From: Candidatus Peregrinibacteria bacterium
GTDB taxonomy: Bacteria > Patescibacteriota > Gracilibacteria > UBA1369 > LOWO2-01-FULL-3
NCBI GenBank assembly: GCA_018654255.1
Contig: JABILX010000009.1
Coordinates: forward strand, 123,124-187,123
Length of the DNA stretch: 64,000 nt
Direction: 5' to 3'
The notes beneath the pieces are model-generated. The model made no database searches. It worked only from the letters and a program-made list of their open reading frames with translations, and was not told the origin of the DNA. Below are positions 55,414 through 64,000 of the stretch, in pieces. Position 1 is the stretch's first letter, and the number at the start of each line of letters is the position of its first letter. Made by a program: the position numbers and the translations under genes.

Positions 55414-55794
55414 TTAAATAAAGTACGAGTAATAAGTAAGAACAGCTCCCATTACTAATGCCAAAACGCCTCCTACGTATACTAGGGAAGTGTTTTTGCC
55501 CATTGAGAGTTTCCATTTAACGAATTCTCCTGGGAGTAGGAAATATGCTGCTCCTTTGATGAGCCAGATCCAGCCGATCAAAGTAACGAGTAACCAAACT
55601 TCGAGAACCCATACGTTGTATAGATTCACCATAATTAGACCGAATACCAGAAGCATGGTCATTAATGGGAAAAGAGCCAAATGGTCTTTCTCCCACTTTT
55701 TCATAATTTTTTGCCACGATCCTGCGTATAACAAAATCGAGAGTCCCAAAACCACGTAGAATGGTCCGAGAACTGTTGCCAACATTTCACCCAT
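55414..55794 (-). CDS. Small four-helix membrane protein, paralogue 2
   Basis: From ATG at 55794 the protein has 126 residues and the same four-segment layout as its neighbour, with WEKDHLALFP and VNLYNVW shared. A longer open frame reaches 55920 but its N-terminus is not conserved in the paralogue, so the shorter start is preferred. The pair probably arose by tandem duplication and is cotranscribed. Confidence 0.75.
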   Translation of the reverse strand: MGEMLATVLGPFYVVLGLSILLYAGSWQKIMKKWEKDHLALFPLMTMLLVFGLIMVNLYNVWVLEVWLLVTLIGWIWLIKGAAYFLLPGEFVKWKLSMGKNTSLVYVGGVLALVMGAVLTYYSYFI

Positions 55795-55928
55795 AGAATG
55801 AGGGTTAAAAAATAGGTGTTTTCTCAATTGTATAATATTTGGGAGAATGTGCAAGTTTTTCAACGGGATGGTTGCAAAAACACTTTCTCTTGTGTCATAA
55901 TTATATACCAGGGCTAACATATTGCAGT

Positions 55929-56696
55929 ATGGCGATGTACGAAAAATTAAAGAACTTTCTTCTTGAGGCTGGTTTGAGTGAGTCTGAGGTTTTTGTGTAT
56001 GTTGATTTGCTCAAAAATCCTGCTCAAACGAAATGGGAAGTTGTTAAAAGAACAGGTTTGAATCGGAATAAAGTCTACAGGGCGTTCGATAAGTTAGAGC
56101 GCTATAAGATGGTTCTTTCAACGGAAAATGGTCTGGAAACACAATCATTAAAAGTTTTGGTTTCTGAATTATATTCTTCGTCAAGGAAGATGGGGAAGTT
56201 GGCCACGAAGATAAAGAATGTTGCTCCGTATTTGAGAATGGCCAATGAATCCGTAAGTGAATTTGAGGTCTTGTATACTCAGGATCAAATTGTGGATGCT
56301 TATTTGATGATGGCTGGCGGGCGATATAATACTTGTTTGGATTTTGGTGATCTTGAGAAATTTGTTCCTGTTCTTGGGGGTCTTAGTCCTGTTTTTCAAT
56401 TTAGGCAGGATCGATCCAAGCATGCAAATAACACAGCTATTTGTACTACGACGGGTCCTTATACTGAATGCATGGCGCGTCAAAAAGATTTGAATAAATT
56501 CAAAGCAACTCTTGATATTGTAGATATGAATTTTGATGATAAATGGGTCATTTTTTCTGACGACAAAGATCAGGTGATGATAAATGATATGTCTGACAAG
56601 GATCTTCCGTGTTCTGTGCTGATGAATTCAAAAGTCTTTGCTGATTTGCAGAGAACATACTTCAGGCAGTTTTCTCAGCTGGTCGAGAAAATGTAG
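55929..56696 (+). CDS. TrmB-like transcriptional regulator
   Basis: From ATG at 55929 the protein has 255 residues. The N-terminal winged helix (LLEAGLSESEVFVYVDLLKNP, WEVVKRTGLNRNKVYRAFDKLE) matches TrmB/MarR-type DNA-binding domains; a coiled segment and a C-terminal ligand-binding-like domain follow. TrmB proteins are frequent in archaea and CPR bacteria and respond to small molecules. A palindrome 82 bp downstream, before the radical SAM gene, is a candidate operator. Confidence 0.8.
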   Translation: MAMYEKLKNFLLEAGLSESEVFVYVDLLKNPAQTKWEVVKRTGLNRNKVYRAFDKLERYKMVLSTENGLETQSLKVLVSELYSSSRKMGKLATKIKNVAPYLRMANESVSEFEVLYTQDQIVDAYLMMAGGRYNTCLDFGDLEKFVPVLGGLSPVFQFRQDRSKHANNTAICTTTGPYTECMARQKDLNKFKATLDIVDMNFDDKWVIFSDDKDQVMINDMSDKDLPCSVLMNSKVFADLQRTYFRQFSQLVEKM

Positions 56697-56777
56697 GTCG
56701 AAAATTGGCTTTGGCTAGCGCTTTGGAGTTTTTTTGGTGAACAAAATTGGGTCTAAGTTTTTTTTGGCCGATTTTTG

Positions 56778-56801
56778 AGGTGATTTAATTTTTAATCACC
56801 T
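56778..56801. promoter_or_regulatory. Perfect inverted repeat before the radical SAM gene
   Basis: AGGTGATT (56778-56785), 8-bp AT-rich spacer, AATCACCT (56794-56801), ending five bases before the ATG at 56807. It could be a dimer-type operator (perhaps for the upstream TrmB-like protein) or an RNA hairpin hiding the start. There is no T-run, so it is not a terminator. Confidence 0.55.
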
Positions 56802-56806
56802 TAAGT

Positions 56807-57616
56807 ATGAAGTTTTCCGAAATTGAGAATGACTTTAAGATCGAAGAAGTTGAGGTTGCGACTGGTTGTCCTGAGAATTGCAATCATTGTGGTTTTTATA
56901 AAGGGCATGGAAAAGAATGTTTGAAAATAAGAAGTATTACTCGTGATCAGATAGAAGAGAATTTGGAGCCTTATGAGGGAATGTTTGCGCCTATTGTATC
57001 TACGACGCCGAATATCGAATCTGCGCATGTTGATGTTGTTGCTGATCTTGCTGAGATTGTTTATAGGATGAGGTCGGAATTAGTTATGATTGGTCATGGT
57101 GTTCGTGCTGGTAACAGACCTATGATCAGGCGTTTCGAAAGGATAATATCTCTGATAAAGGAAGGGAAGATTTCACTTTATGTTTTGTCGATGGATTTTG
57201 CGAGAAGTATGGGAAAGATTGATCCTCAATTTAATAAAGAATCTTACAAGCAAACGTTGATAATGCTGGAGACTGTGTTGGATGTTGCTCGAGTGACTGT
57301 TTCTTTGCAGGCTTCGGAGCCGGAGGGAATGTCGCGTGTTGATAGGATGTATAAGGAGATTTTGTGGGAATTGGGTTGGGGTTGGAATAAGGTTAATATT
57401 GATCAGAGAAATGGTTATGCGGCTGAAGGCAGGTCTGCTGATGTTGTTGATTCTAACGACTGTGACATCATCCCTGATGCTGAGTTTCTTGAAGGTGTTT
57501 CTCGGACGCATCTTTGGCGTGGAAAGGTGGATATGAATGGCAAATTGTGGGCTCAACGAAATGAGCCCGGGAGGACTTATAATACTAGCGTGGGGGAGTG
57601 GGAGAGGGTGGAGTAG
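56807..57616 (+). CDS. Small radical SAM-like protein
   Basis: A 269-residue protein with CPENCNHC near residues 21-28, the CX3CX2C motif that binds the radical SAM [4Fe-4S] cluster, followed by Gly and aromatic residues as usual. The downstream sequence has TIM-barrel-like strand/helix alternation (SELVMIGHGVRAGNRP; VTVSLQASEPEG). The protein is short for the superfamily and lacks an extra cluster motif at the C-terminus. The reaction is unknown. Confidence 0.72.
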   Translation: MKFSEIENDFKIEEVEVATGCPENCNHCGFYKGHGKECLKIRSITRDQIEENLEPYEGMFAPIVSTTPNIESAHVDVVADLAEIVYRMRSELVMIGHGVRAGNRPMIRRFERIISLIKEGKISLYVLSMDFARSMGKIDPQFNKESYKQTLIMLETVLDVARVTVSLQASEPEGMSRVDRMYKEILWELGWGWNKVNIDQRNGYAAEGRSADVVDSNDCDIIPDAEFLEGVSRTHLWRGKVDMNGKLWAQRNEPGRTYNTSVGEWERVE

Positions 57617-57741
57617 GGATTTGCTGAAAATGCTTGAAAAATTTTGCTCCTGGCCGTCGCAATTTTTCAGCGCTTTTTCTTCTTCGCTATAGCAAAGATG
57701 CGACTTTGCTTTCGCTTCGAATCGCAAATCTCGCTACTTTT

Positions 57742-57817
57742 TGGAGGCGCCACCCGGATTCGAACCGGGGAATAATGGTTTTGCAAACCACTGCCTTAAC
57801 CACTTGGCCATGGCGCC
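57742..57817 (-). tRNA. tRNA-Cys(GCA)
   Basis: 76 nt: acceptor GGCGCCA/TGGCGCC, anticodon loop TTTGCAA with GCA, T arm CCCGG/CCGGG with loop TTCGAAT, discriminator U as expected for Cys, and encoded CCA. Confidence 0.96.
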
Positions 57818-57828
57818 TTACGGGTTTT

Positions 57829-58419
57829 TTATGAAGAACTCTTAAGCGCGAAAGATCTTAACATCTCGTCTAACATCATTACAACACTTTGTTCTTCGTT
57901 TGGTAGGTATGCAGCTGTAACGATGATTCCAAATCCATTTCTAGCTATATAAGTTTGTTTGAATTCGACTAGGCTTTCTGTGATAGTTTTTCTTCCCTGG
58001 AATGTTGAAAGGACTGTTGATTCTTCTGTTTCTTCTCCCGTTTTGATGTTGTAGTTTTCTCTTAGAAGTTCTGTGAATCCTACCAGGTTGTATTTTTGTG
58101 TATTGAGGGTTTGTAGTGCGAAATCTTCATTGTTTGTGCCCAGAGGAATCTCTGCTTGTGAGATATTTAAGTTTGCTGTGAAAATGTCGTTTTTTAAATT
58201 GTTTCTGAATACTACGACTGTAGATGCTGGGACGTTTGAAGTGAAGTCGCTTGAGTTTAAGACTTCCCAGTCGTTTGGATATATTATCGAAATATCGGAA
58301 CTTTTGTATGTGCTATACATTTGGTTCGTGTTGTCTGTTTCTTCTTCATCTGCTGGAGTTCCAAAACATCCGGTTAGGCTGAATAGTGTTATGAGAGAAA
58401 TTGCTATTAGTTTTTTCAT
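57829..58419 (-). CDS. Lipoprotein with PsbP/DUF1795-like domain
   Basis: A 196-residue protein with a lipoprotein signal (ISLITLFSLTGC, Cys 18). After an acidic linker, the fold-like pattern SDISIIYPNDWEV, VVVFRNN, ANLNISQAEIP, and FKQTYIARNGFGIIVTAAY fits the PsbP/DUF1795 family of small exported domains. The role is unknown. It lies just 11 bp from tRNA-Cys on the same strand and upstream of it. Confidence 0.72.
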   Translation of the reverse strand: MKKLIAISLITLFSLTGCFGTPADEEETDNTNQMYSTYKSSDISIIYPNDWEVLNSSDFTSNVPASTVVVFRNNLKNDIFTANLNISQAEIPLGTNNEDFALQTLNTQKYNLVGFTELLRENYNIKTGEETEESTVLSTFQGRKTITESLVEFKQTYIARNGFGIIVTAAYLPNEEQSVVMMLDEMLRSFALKSSS

Positions 58420-58545
58420 TATTTTTAGGTTAGATTCTGAAGTAAAATGCGGGATGTATTATAGCTTTAATAATGAAATTTGGAAATTCAATTGCAAATC
58501 TGGAAAAAATAGTTACGATGTGTGCGTTATTTTTAATCTAGGTTT

Positions 58546-59463
58546 ATGAGGATTGGTATTCTTTCTTTCAAGGCGATTTCCAAGGTGGCTTCCAAAGAGG
58601 AAGTTCGTTTGAAGAAAGTTGCGAAGGCAAAAGGGCATACTGCTAGGATTTTTCGATCTGGTAGATTTCAGCTTGTATACGATGGAACAGCTCGTAGGCT
58701 TTTGTATGATGGGAAACTTTTTCCAAAGTACGATGTGATTATTTCGCGTGTTTCGGTATTGAGAGATATTGATTTGAATATTTCTATAATCAAACAGATG
58801 GAGATGATGGGTATACCAGTTATTAATAGATATACTCCTGTTATTAAGGCGAAGAATAAATTGAAATCGATGCAAATTATGGATCATTATAATATCCCAA
58901 TCCCAAAGACTGCGGTTATTAGATCTACTAAGTTTGTGGATTTGGCTGTGAAATCTGTCGGTGGACTTCCTGTTATTATAAAGTCGCCATTTGGTTCGTA
59001 TGGTGTTGGAGTTACTATTGCTGAGAGTAAGAGAGGACTCAAATCTATGATGGATTGGGAAAATACAAACATGTATATGATTCAGGAGTTTGTGAAATTC
59101 TCTAAAGGAAAAGATATTAGAGTTTTTGTTGTTGGCGGAAAGGTTGTTGGTACTATGATGAGGTCTGCTGGTAGGGGAGAGTTCAGATCTAACATCGAAT
59201 TGGGTGGAAAAGGCTCAAAAGTTGAGATTACTGAGGAAGAAAAGGATATTGCGATTAAGGCTGTTCAAGCTTTGGATCTTGAATACGCTGGTGTTGATAT
59301 CCTTAGAAGTAAAGAAGGTCCTGTTGTTTTGGAAATCAATGCTAATCCTGGGTTCAAGGCTCTTGAGCAATATACTGGTATTGATGTTGCTACTCCTTTG
59401 ATAGATTTTGCTATAGAGTATGCGGAAAGCAAAAAACCTTTGTTTTATGGGAACGGTGGGTAG
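58546..59463 (+). CDS. rimK: RimK-family ATP-grasp ligase
   Basis: The 305-residue ATP-grasp enzyme has IPIPKTAVI, PVIIKSPFGSYGVGV (ATP-binding Lys and Gly loop), MIQEFVKFSKGKDIRVFVVGGKVVGTM and VLEINANPGFK with the metal-binding Glu/Asn. RimK ligases add glutamate to ribosomal protein bS6 or act on related amino-acid substrates; the exact acceptor here is unknown. Confidence 0.9.
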   Translation: MRIGILSFKAISKVASKEEVRLKKVAKAKGHTARIFRSGRFQLVYDGTARRLLYDGKLFPKYDVIISRVSVLRDIDLNISIIKQMEMMGIPVINRYTPVIKAKNKLKSMQIMDHYNIPIPKTAVIRSTKFVDLAVKSVGGLPVIIKSPFGSYGVGVTIAESKRGLKSMMDWENTNMYMIQEFVKFSKGKDIRVFVVGGKVVGTMMRSAGRGEFRSNIELGGKGSKVEITEEEKDIAIKAVQALDLEYAGVDILRSKEGPVVLEINANPGFKALEQYTGIDVATPLIDFAIEYAESKKPLFYGNGG

Positions 59464-59528
59464 ACAAATTTGACTTCAGTATTGTGGTGAATTATTATGC
59501 TCTCCTTTTTATTGTTTAATTTTTTGAT

Positions 59529-61061
59529 ATGGAACTAGATCCTGATCGTATAGTGACTGATGAACTAGGGGCTGGGGAAGTAAAGGAAATTTGCGAAGAG
59601 ATTACTGCGAGGAATTTGGGTAAAACTGTTGCTCCGTCTAAATTTGCCACATTAAATGAGGATGCTGTTCGTCAACATTCCGACAAGAAGCGATCGGGTG
59701 CCTATGAATATGCACAAAATCCATATCAAGAAGATTCTAGGCGGGGAAGTTTTAGTAATGCTTATGAGCGATTGGCTAGAAAGACCCAAGTTTGTACCAA
59801 TCCAACTCGTGATCATATTACAAGTAGGCTGATTCATGCAGATAGAGTTGCTCAGATTTCTAGGGCTATTGCGAGAGCTATTGGTGCTAATGAGGATCTA
59901 ACCGAGGCTATTGCGAGGTTGCACGATATCGGGCACGCTCCTTTGGGACATCTTGGGGAGGAGCTTGTAACTAGGGCTGTCTTTGACTCTAATAAAGAGT
60001 TGATGGGAACTCTTGGTGTTTTTAGGCACAATATCCAGGGCGTACACGTTGTTGATAGAGTTGCAACTAGAAAAGGTTTTTTGGAAGGCGGGTTGAACCT
60101 TACCGATCAAGTTCGCCATGGTATTTTGTCGCATGATGGAGAAGTTTATACTGGTGCTATAAGCCCTAATCGTGATCTTAAGCCTGAAGATTTGGATGGT
60201 GATATTCAACGTTATATGAAGGAAGTTATAGCGGTCTCTGGGAAGCCCAAAGAGTCTGATCCAGAGGCTATTAAAAAGCATATAGAGGCTATGCAGGTTG
60301 TTGTTGGTAGTGAGTTTGATATTGAGGGTTTAGATGATGATGTTCAGGATTATATTAAAAAGGTGATTAAGATTTCTGGTCAGGTGAAAGTTGAATGTGA
60401 TTTGGCTGATCCGGAGGCTGTTAATGAGCATGTGAAAGCTATAGAAAAAGCTGTCAAAGGGGTCACAATTGCTCCTGCCACTATTGAGGCTTGTATTGTT
60501 TTTATCGTTGATGTTTTGCATTATGCTCCGGAGGATTTTGAAGACATTATTGCTCTTGGTGAAGCTAAGAGAGAGCACTTGCCTTTGTATGTTTCCAAAA
60601 GATTAGGTACAAATGTTGCGGATATGATGCACGCTATGATTACGGATTTGGTTGTTCATAGTTATGGTAAGGATCAGGTTGGGTACAGTGAAGAGGTTGG
60701 TAATATATTAAATCGTTTCAAAAAAGAATTTTTGTATCCACGTTACTACAGGATAAATTCTTGGGCTTATTCTGATGCCAGAGATCCGAGAATAGATATT
60801 CCACCTACTCCCAAAGGTGGTTTAAGAGAGAGGATGGTTTTTTTGTTTGATAGATATTTGGAAGCTTTAAAAGATCCTGGAAGGCATTCAAAGTCTTCAA
60901 TTGTGAGGGGCTATTTGGCTGGGCGAGATATGAAGAGCTATCTTGGGCAGATGTGGCACTGTGAAACGGAAGAAGCACGCTTGTATCAGACCGTGATTGA
61001 TTATGTTTCTGGTTTTACTGACAACTTTTTCTTTTCTGAGTCAGAAGATATGCATAGATAA
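59529..61061 (+). CDS. dGTPase-like HD-domain phosphohydrolase with internal duplication
   Basis: A 510-residue protein. The dGTPase-type HD core lies around residues 95-200, with LIHADRVAQISRAIARAIGA, LHDIGHAPLGHLGE (His132/Asp133) and FRHNIQGVHVV. Known relatives hydrolyse dGTP or other dNTPs to nucleoside and triphosphate. An insertion at about 222-311 is a tandem duplication of about 45 residues (DIQRYMKEVIAVSG and DVQDYIKKVIKISG, each followed by DPEA and H-x-x-A). The next gene encodes a uridine phosphorylase, so the two may work in nucleotide breakdown. Confidence 0.82.
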   Translation: MELDPDRIVTDELGAGEVKEICEEITARNLGKTVAPSKFATLNEDAVRQHSDKKRSGAYEYAQNPYQEDSRRGSFSNAYERLARKTQVCTNPTRDHITSRLIHADRVAQISRAIARAIGANEDLTEAIARLHDIGHAPLGHLGEELVTRAVFDSNKELMGTLGVFRHNIQGVHVVDRVATRKGFLEGGLNLTDQVRHGILSHDGEVYTGAISPNRDLKPEDLDGDIQRYMKEVIAVSGKPKESDPEAIKKHIEAMQVVVGSEFDIEGLDDDVQDYIKKVIKISGQVKVECDLADPEAVNEHVKAIEKAVKGVTIAPATIEACIVFIVDVLHYAPEDFEDIIALGEAKREHLPLYVSKRLGTNVADMMHAMITDLVVHSYGKDQVGYSEEVGNILNRFKKEFLYPRYYRINSWAYSDARDPRIDIPPTPKGGLRERMVFLFDRYLEALKDPGRHSKSSIVRGYLAGRDMKSYLGQMWHCETEEARLYQTVIDYVSGFTDNFFFSESEDMHR

Positions 61062-61079
61062 TTTTTTAACCATTTAAAT

Positions 61080-62192
61080 ATGGCTGTCGATTATTTGGGG
61101 GAGGATGATGTTATAGAACTTCAAAACCCTCATTTGGAGGAGATGGACTCTGATTTTTTGTATCATCTCGGTTTTGGTTCTTTGGATGAGTTGGTGGCTA
61201 AATTTAAGGATGTGAAATATGTGTGTATGGGAGGGAGCGCGGATAGGGCAGAAGTTTTTGCTGGTAAGGCTGAAATTTGTGCTGAAGAATGGGCGGACAA
61301 GCTTGGTGTTGATGGTTTTCCTGAGGAGTTTCATCTTCGTATTCCTCAAAGTGTTCGGGATTTTGTGCAAGAGAATGTTGAACTTGATTCGTCTTCTCAA
61401 CTTGATTTGCTTTCTCAAGCTGATCGGGATTTCGTGCAAAAGGTTGAAGGACTTGATTTGCTTTCTCAAAGTGATCGGGATTTTGTAAAAGAGAAGGGTT
61501 TGCTTGAATTGCCAGAAGATGGAGCTATTCCTATTGGAAAAACGGAGAGATTTTCTATGTTTAAGATTGGGCCAATCATTTCCATTAACCATGGTATGGG
61601 GGTGGGGTCTATTGAAATTTGTTTGAATGAAATTGCTAAATTATTGTCATATGCGGGGGCGACTGGTGTTAAATTTTTGAGGCTTGGAACTAGTGGGGGA
61701 ATAGGAGTTCCTCCTGGGACGGCTGTTATTACTGATATGGCGTATAATGATGAATTAAGTCCTTTTCAAAGAAAGGTTGCTTGCGGGAAAGTGGACAGAC
61801 GCGAGACTGGGCTTTCTAAGGAATTGGCTGAAGCTATTTTGGAATGTAGGGGAGACGTTAATGCTGTTATTGGAAGTACAGTTGCTGCTAATGGTTTTTA
61901 TGAGAATCAGGGACGATTAGATGGCGCTATTTGTGATTATACTGAACAAGATAAGATGGCTTTTTTGAAGGAAGCTCATCATCTTGGTGTTAGAAATATG
62001 GAAATGGAAGCTACGGAATTTGCTGCTTTCACTAGAAGACTTAGAATTAGAGCTGCAATAATTTGTTCAACGCTTTTGAATAGGCTTGAAGGTGATCAAG
62101 TGACTTCTACTCCTGAGGAGCTTGGTCAATTTGCAGATAATTCTCAACAAATAGCGTTGAACTTTATCAAGAAAGAACTTGGTTTAGAATAG
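61080..62192 (+). CDS. Uridine phosphorylase of the animal UPP type with repeat insertion
   Basis: The 370-residue nucleoside phosphorylase should cleave uridine with phosphate. It resembles animal UPP1/UPP2 more than E. coli Udp: VKYVCMGGSADR, FKIGPIISINHGMGVGSIEI, RLGTSGGIGVPPGTAVIT, GRLDGAICDYTEQDKMAFL, NMEMEATEFAAF and STLLNRLEGDQV. The region 88-140, where animal UPP has a short linker, carries three copies of Q-x-x-R-D-F-V. It follows the dGTPase-like gene by 18 bp and is probably in the same operon. Confidence 0.85.
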   Translation: MAVDYLGEDDVIELQNPHLEEMDSDFLYHLGFGSLDELVAKFKDVKYVCMGGSADRAEVFAGKAEICAEEWADKLGVDGFPEEFHLRIPQSVRDFVQENVELDSSSQLDLLSQADRDFVQKVEGLDLLSQSDRDFVKEKGLLELPEDGAIPIGKTERFSMFKIGPIISINHGMGVGSIEICLNEIAKLLSYAGATGVKFLRLGTSGGIGVPPGTAVITDMAYNDELSPFQRKVACGKVDRRETGLSKELAEAILECRGDVNAVIGSTVAANGFYENQGRLDGAICDYTEQDKMAFLKEAHHLGVRNMEMEATEFAAFTRRLRIRAAIICSTLLNRLEGDQVTSTPEELGQFADNSQQIALNFIKKELGLE

Positions 62193-62212
62193 TAGGGTAG
62201 TGGGGGACTTGT

Positions 62213-62854
62213 CTACCTACTCTTTACAATCTTATCAACCAATCCATATTTAACTGCCTCTTCAGCAGACAAGAAATTGTCACGGTCAGTGTCTAGTTCT
62301 ATTTTGTCTAGTTTTTGACCTGTGTGTTTCGCTAGGATTCGGTTTAGACGATTCTTTGTCTTGATGATGTGATCAGCATGAATTCTGATATCAGACGCCT
62401 GACCTTCTGTTCCGCCAAGAGGTTGGTGGATCATTACTTCAGCGTTTGGGAGGACGAATCTTTTTCCTTTTGTTCCTCCTGCAAGAAGAACTGCTCCCAT
62501 TGAAGCTGCCATTCCTACACAAACAGTTGAAACGTCAGGTTTGATGAATTGCATCGTGTCGTAAATTGCGAGACCGGCGGTTACATGGCCACCTGGACTA
62601 TGTATATATAGGGTGATGTCCTTGGTTGTGCTTTCGTTTTCAAGGAAGAGAAGTTGTGCGATTACGTTGTTTGCAACAGCATCATTTACTCCTGATCCTA
62701 GGAAGACTATTCTTTCTTTGAGTAACCTAGAATAGATATCATAAGCTCTTTCTCCTCCTGTTGTTTTTTCTATTACAGTAGGTATTAGTATTGAACCTTC
62801 TTCTTTTTGTGTATCGCGTTTAATACCTTTGTGGTCAGTGTGTGTTTGTGACAT
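62213..62854 (-). CDS. clpP: ATP-dependent Clp protease proteolytic subunit
   Basis: The 213-residue serine protease has the catalytic Ser in [10 protein letters not shown], His in [10 protein letters not shown] and Asp in DTDRDNF, plus the oligomer-forming [11 protein letters not shown]. It has a slightly longer polar N-terminus. It forms the barrel that works with ClpX or ClpC, which are not in the window. It ends near the convergent uridine phosphorylase gene. Confidence 0.97.
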   Translation of the reverse strand: MSQTHTDHKGIKRDTQKEEGSILIPTVIEKTTGGERAYDIYSRLLKERIVFLGSGVNDAVANNVIAQLLFLENESTTKDITLYIHSPGGHVTAGLAIYDTMQFIKPDVSTVCVGMAASMGAVLLAGGTKGKRFVLPNAEVMIHQPLGGTEGQASDIRIHADHIIKTKNRLNRILAKHTGQKLDKIELDTDRDNFLSAEEAVKYGLVDKIVKSR

Positions 62855-63250
62855 TTTAATAAGTTAAAATTTGTTATTTATCTGGTTAATTTTAGCAAAA
62901 AATCGCACTTTTTTCACCTCAACAGTGTTGACAGGAGTCTTTTTTGTGAGGGAATTCGGGTTTATATTGTCCTGTTAAAAATGGTCTTTGATTAATTTTC
63001 AAAAATTGTTTGACATTACCTATTTCTTTCAATAGAATCCCTTTTGCATTAGGAGCGATGTGCATTCTGTTTATTGTCCAATGCGTAGACCTTTAACATC
63101 TAGAACGCATTAGAGAAGTTTGTGTGGAGCCTCTCCCAAGAGGCTTCGTTAATAAAAACTTTCTCGTTATTCTTTTACAAAAAAAGAAGAGCGGGATTCA
63201 AACCGTGTGACCTTTAGAGGTCTCACAACATAAGCGCTTCGGCGCTATTA
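62855..63250 (+). promoter_or_regulatory. Ribosomal RNA operon leader with promoter
   Basis: This 396-bp stretch has no protein gene. It holds TTGACA (63010-63015), 17 bp and TAGAAT (63033-63038), a near-consensus rrn promoter. Downstream are hairpins AGCCTCT/AGAGGCT near 63128-63145, GACCT/AGGTC near 63209-63222 and AGCGC-TTCG-GCGCT at 63233-63246, probably part of 16S precursor processing. A second TTGACA at 62928-62933 lies within TCAACAGTGTTGA but lacks a good -10. Confidence 0.75.

Positions 63251-64000
<750 letters not shown>

Noticed and set aside
62920..62950. First TTGACA as an rrn P1 promoter
   Set aside because: No acceptable -10 box at 16-18 bp; only the promoter at 63010-63038 has correct spacing.

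Overview
This window looks like chromosomal DNA of a Candidate Phyla Radiation (Patescibacteria) bacterium, most likely Peregrinibacteria-like. The reasons are a 16S rRNA gene with a CPR-type change in the 515 primer site, many large proteins of unknown function, a VirB4-like ATPase, AT-rich DNA, and few Shine-Dalgarno sites. UGA is used as a stop codon (for example at the ends of prmC and prfA), so the Gracilibacteria/Absconditabacteria code, where UGA is Gly, is excluded. The phylum assignment is inference; the complete 16S sequence would settle it. Layout: 1-5.4 kb holds gyrA (cut by the window edge), a GGDEF protein, a VirB4-like ATPase and a GNAT protein. 5.4-16.3 kb holds an SLH/PDZ/S41 protease, a large membrane-anchored unknown, gyrB, rpsU, prmC, prfA and an 841-residue unknown. 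16.3-22.2 kb holds nadB and a two-gene operon with a 1351-residue leucine-rich-repeat protein. 22.3-33.3 kb is the aromatic amino acid locus. On the minus strand it has aroF-aroB-aroA-MFS-aroK, and divergently on the plus strand tyrA-pheA-ilvE-tatD; a U32 protein and a GT4 glycosyltransferase flank it. The aro operon has a clear transcription attenuator: a 32-codon leader ORF with a Phe/Tyr cluster, followed by mutually exclusive antiterminator and terminator stems. 33.4-38.4 kb is an accessory island at tRNA-Lys(CTT). Two 143-bp near-identical repeats each end in a diverged 3' half of this tRNA, including CCA, and a shorter remnant follows; together they split the island into gene cassettes. 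Each repeat is followed at once by a new promoter and gene. 38.4-52.4 kb carries a Pif1-like helicase, a run of lipoproteins and secreted proteins, a putative HExxH metalloprotease and a 1679-residue fusion with two Cys-phosphatase-like domains, an SGNH hydrolase, a lytic-transglycosylase-like domain, DUF218 and a NodB-like deacetylase domain. The 1679-residue gene and the LRR operon share an almost identical promoter and a homologous protein module, so they probably belong to one regulon. 52.4-64 kb holds tRNA-Leu, a queuosine-precursor transporter, a flavin reductase, a histidine phosphatase, paralogous membrane proteins, a TrmB-like regulator, a small radical SAM protein, tRNA-Cys, a RimK-like ligase, a dGTPase-like HD protein next to an animal-type uridine phosphorylase, clpP, and the 5' half of a 16S rRNA gene behind a strong promoter. 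The strongest candidates for something undescribed are the tRNA-Lys-tailed repeat/cassette array, the compact three-segment aro attenuator, and the giant-protein regulon.
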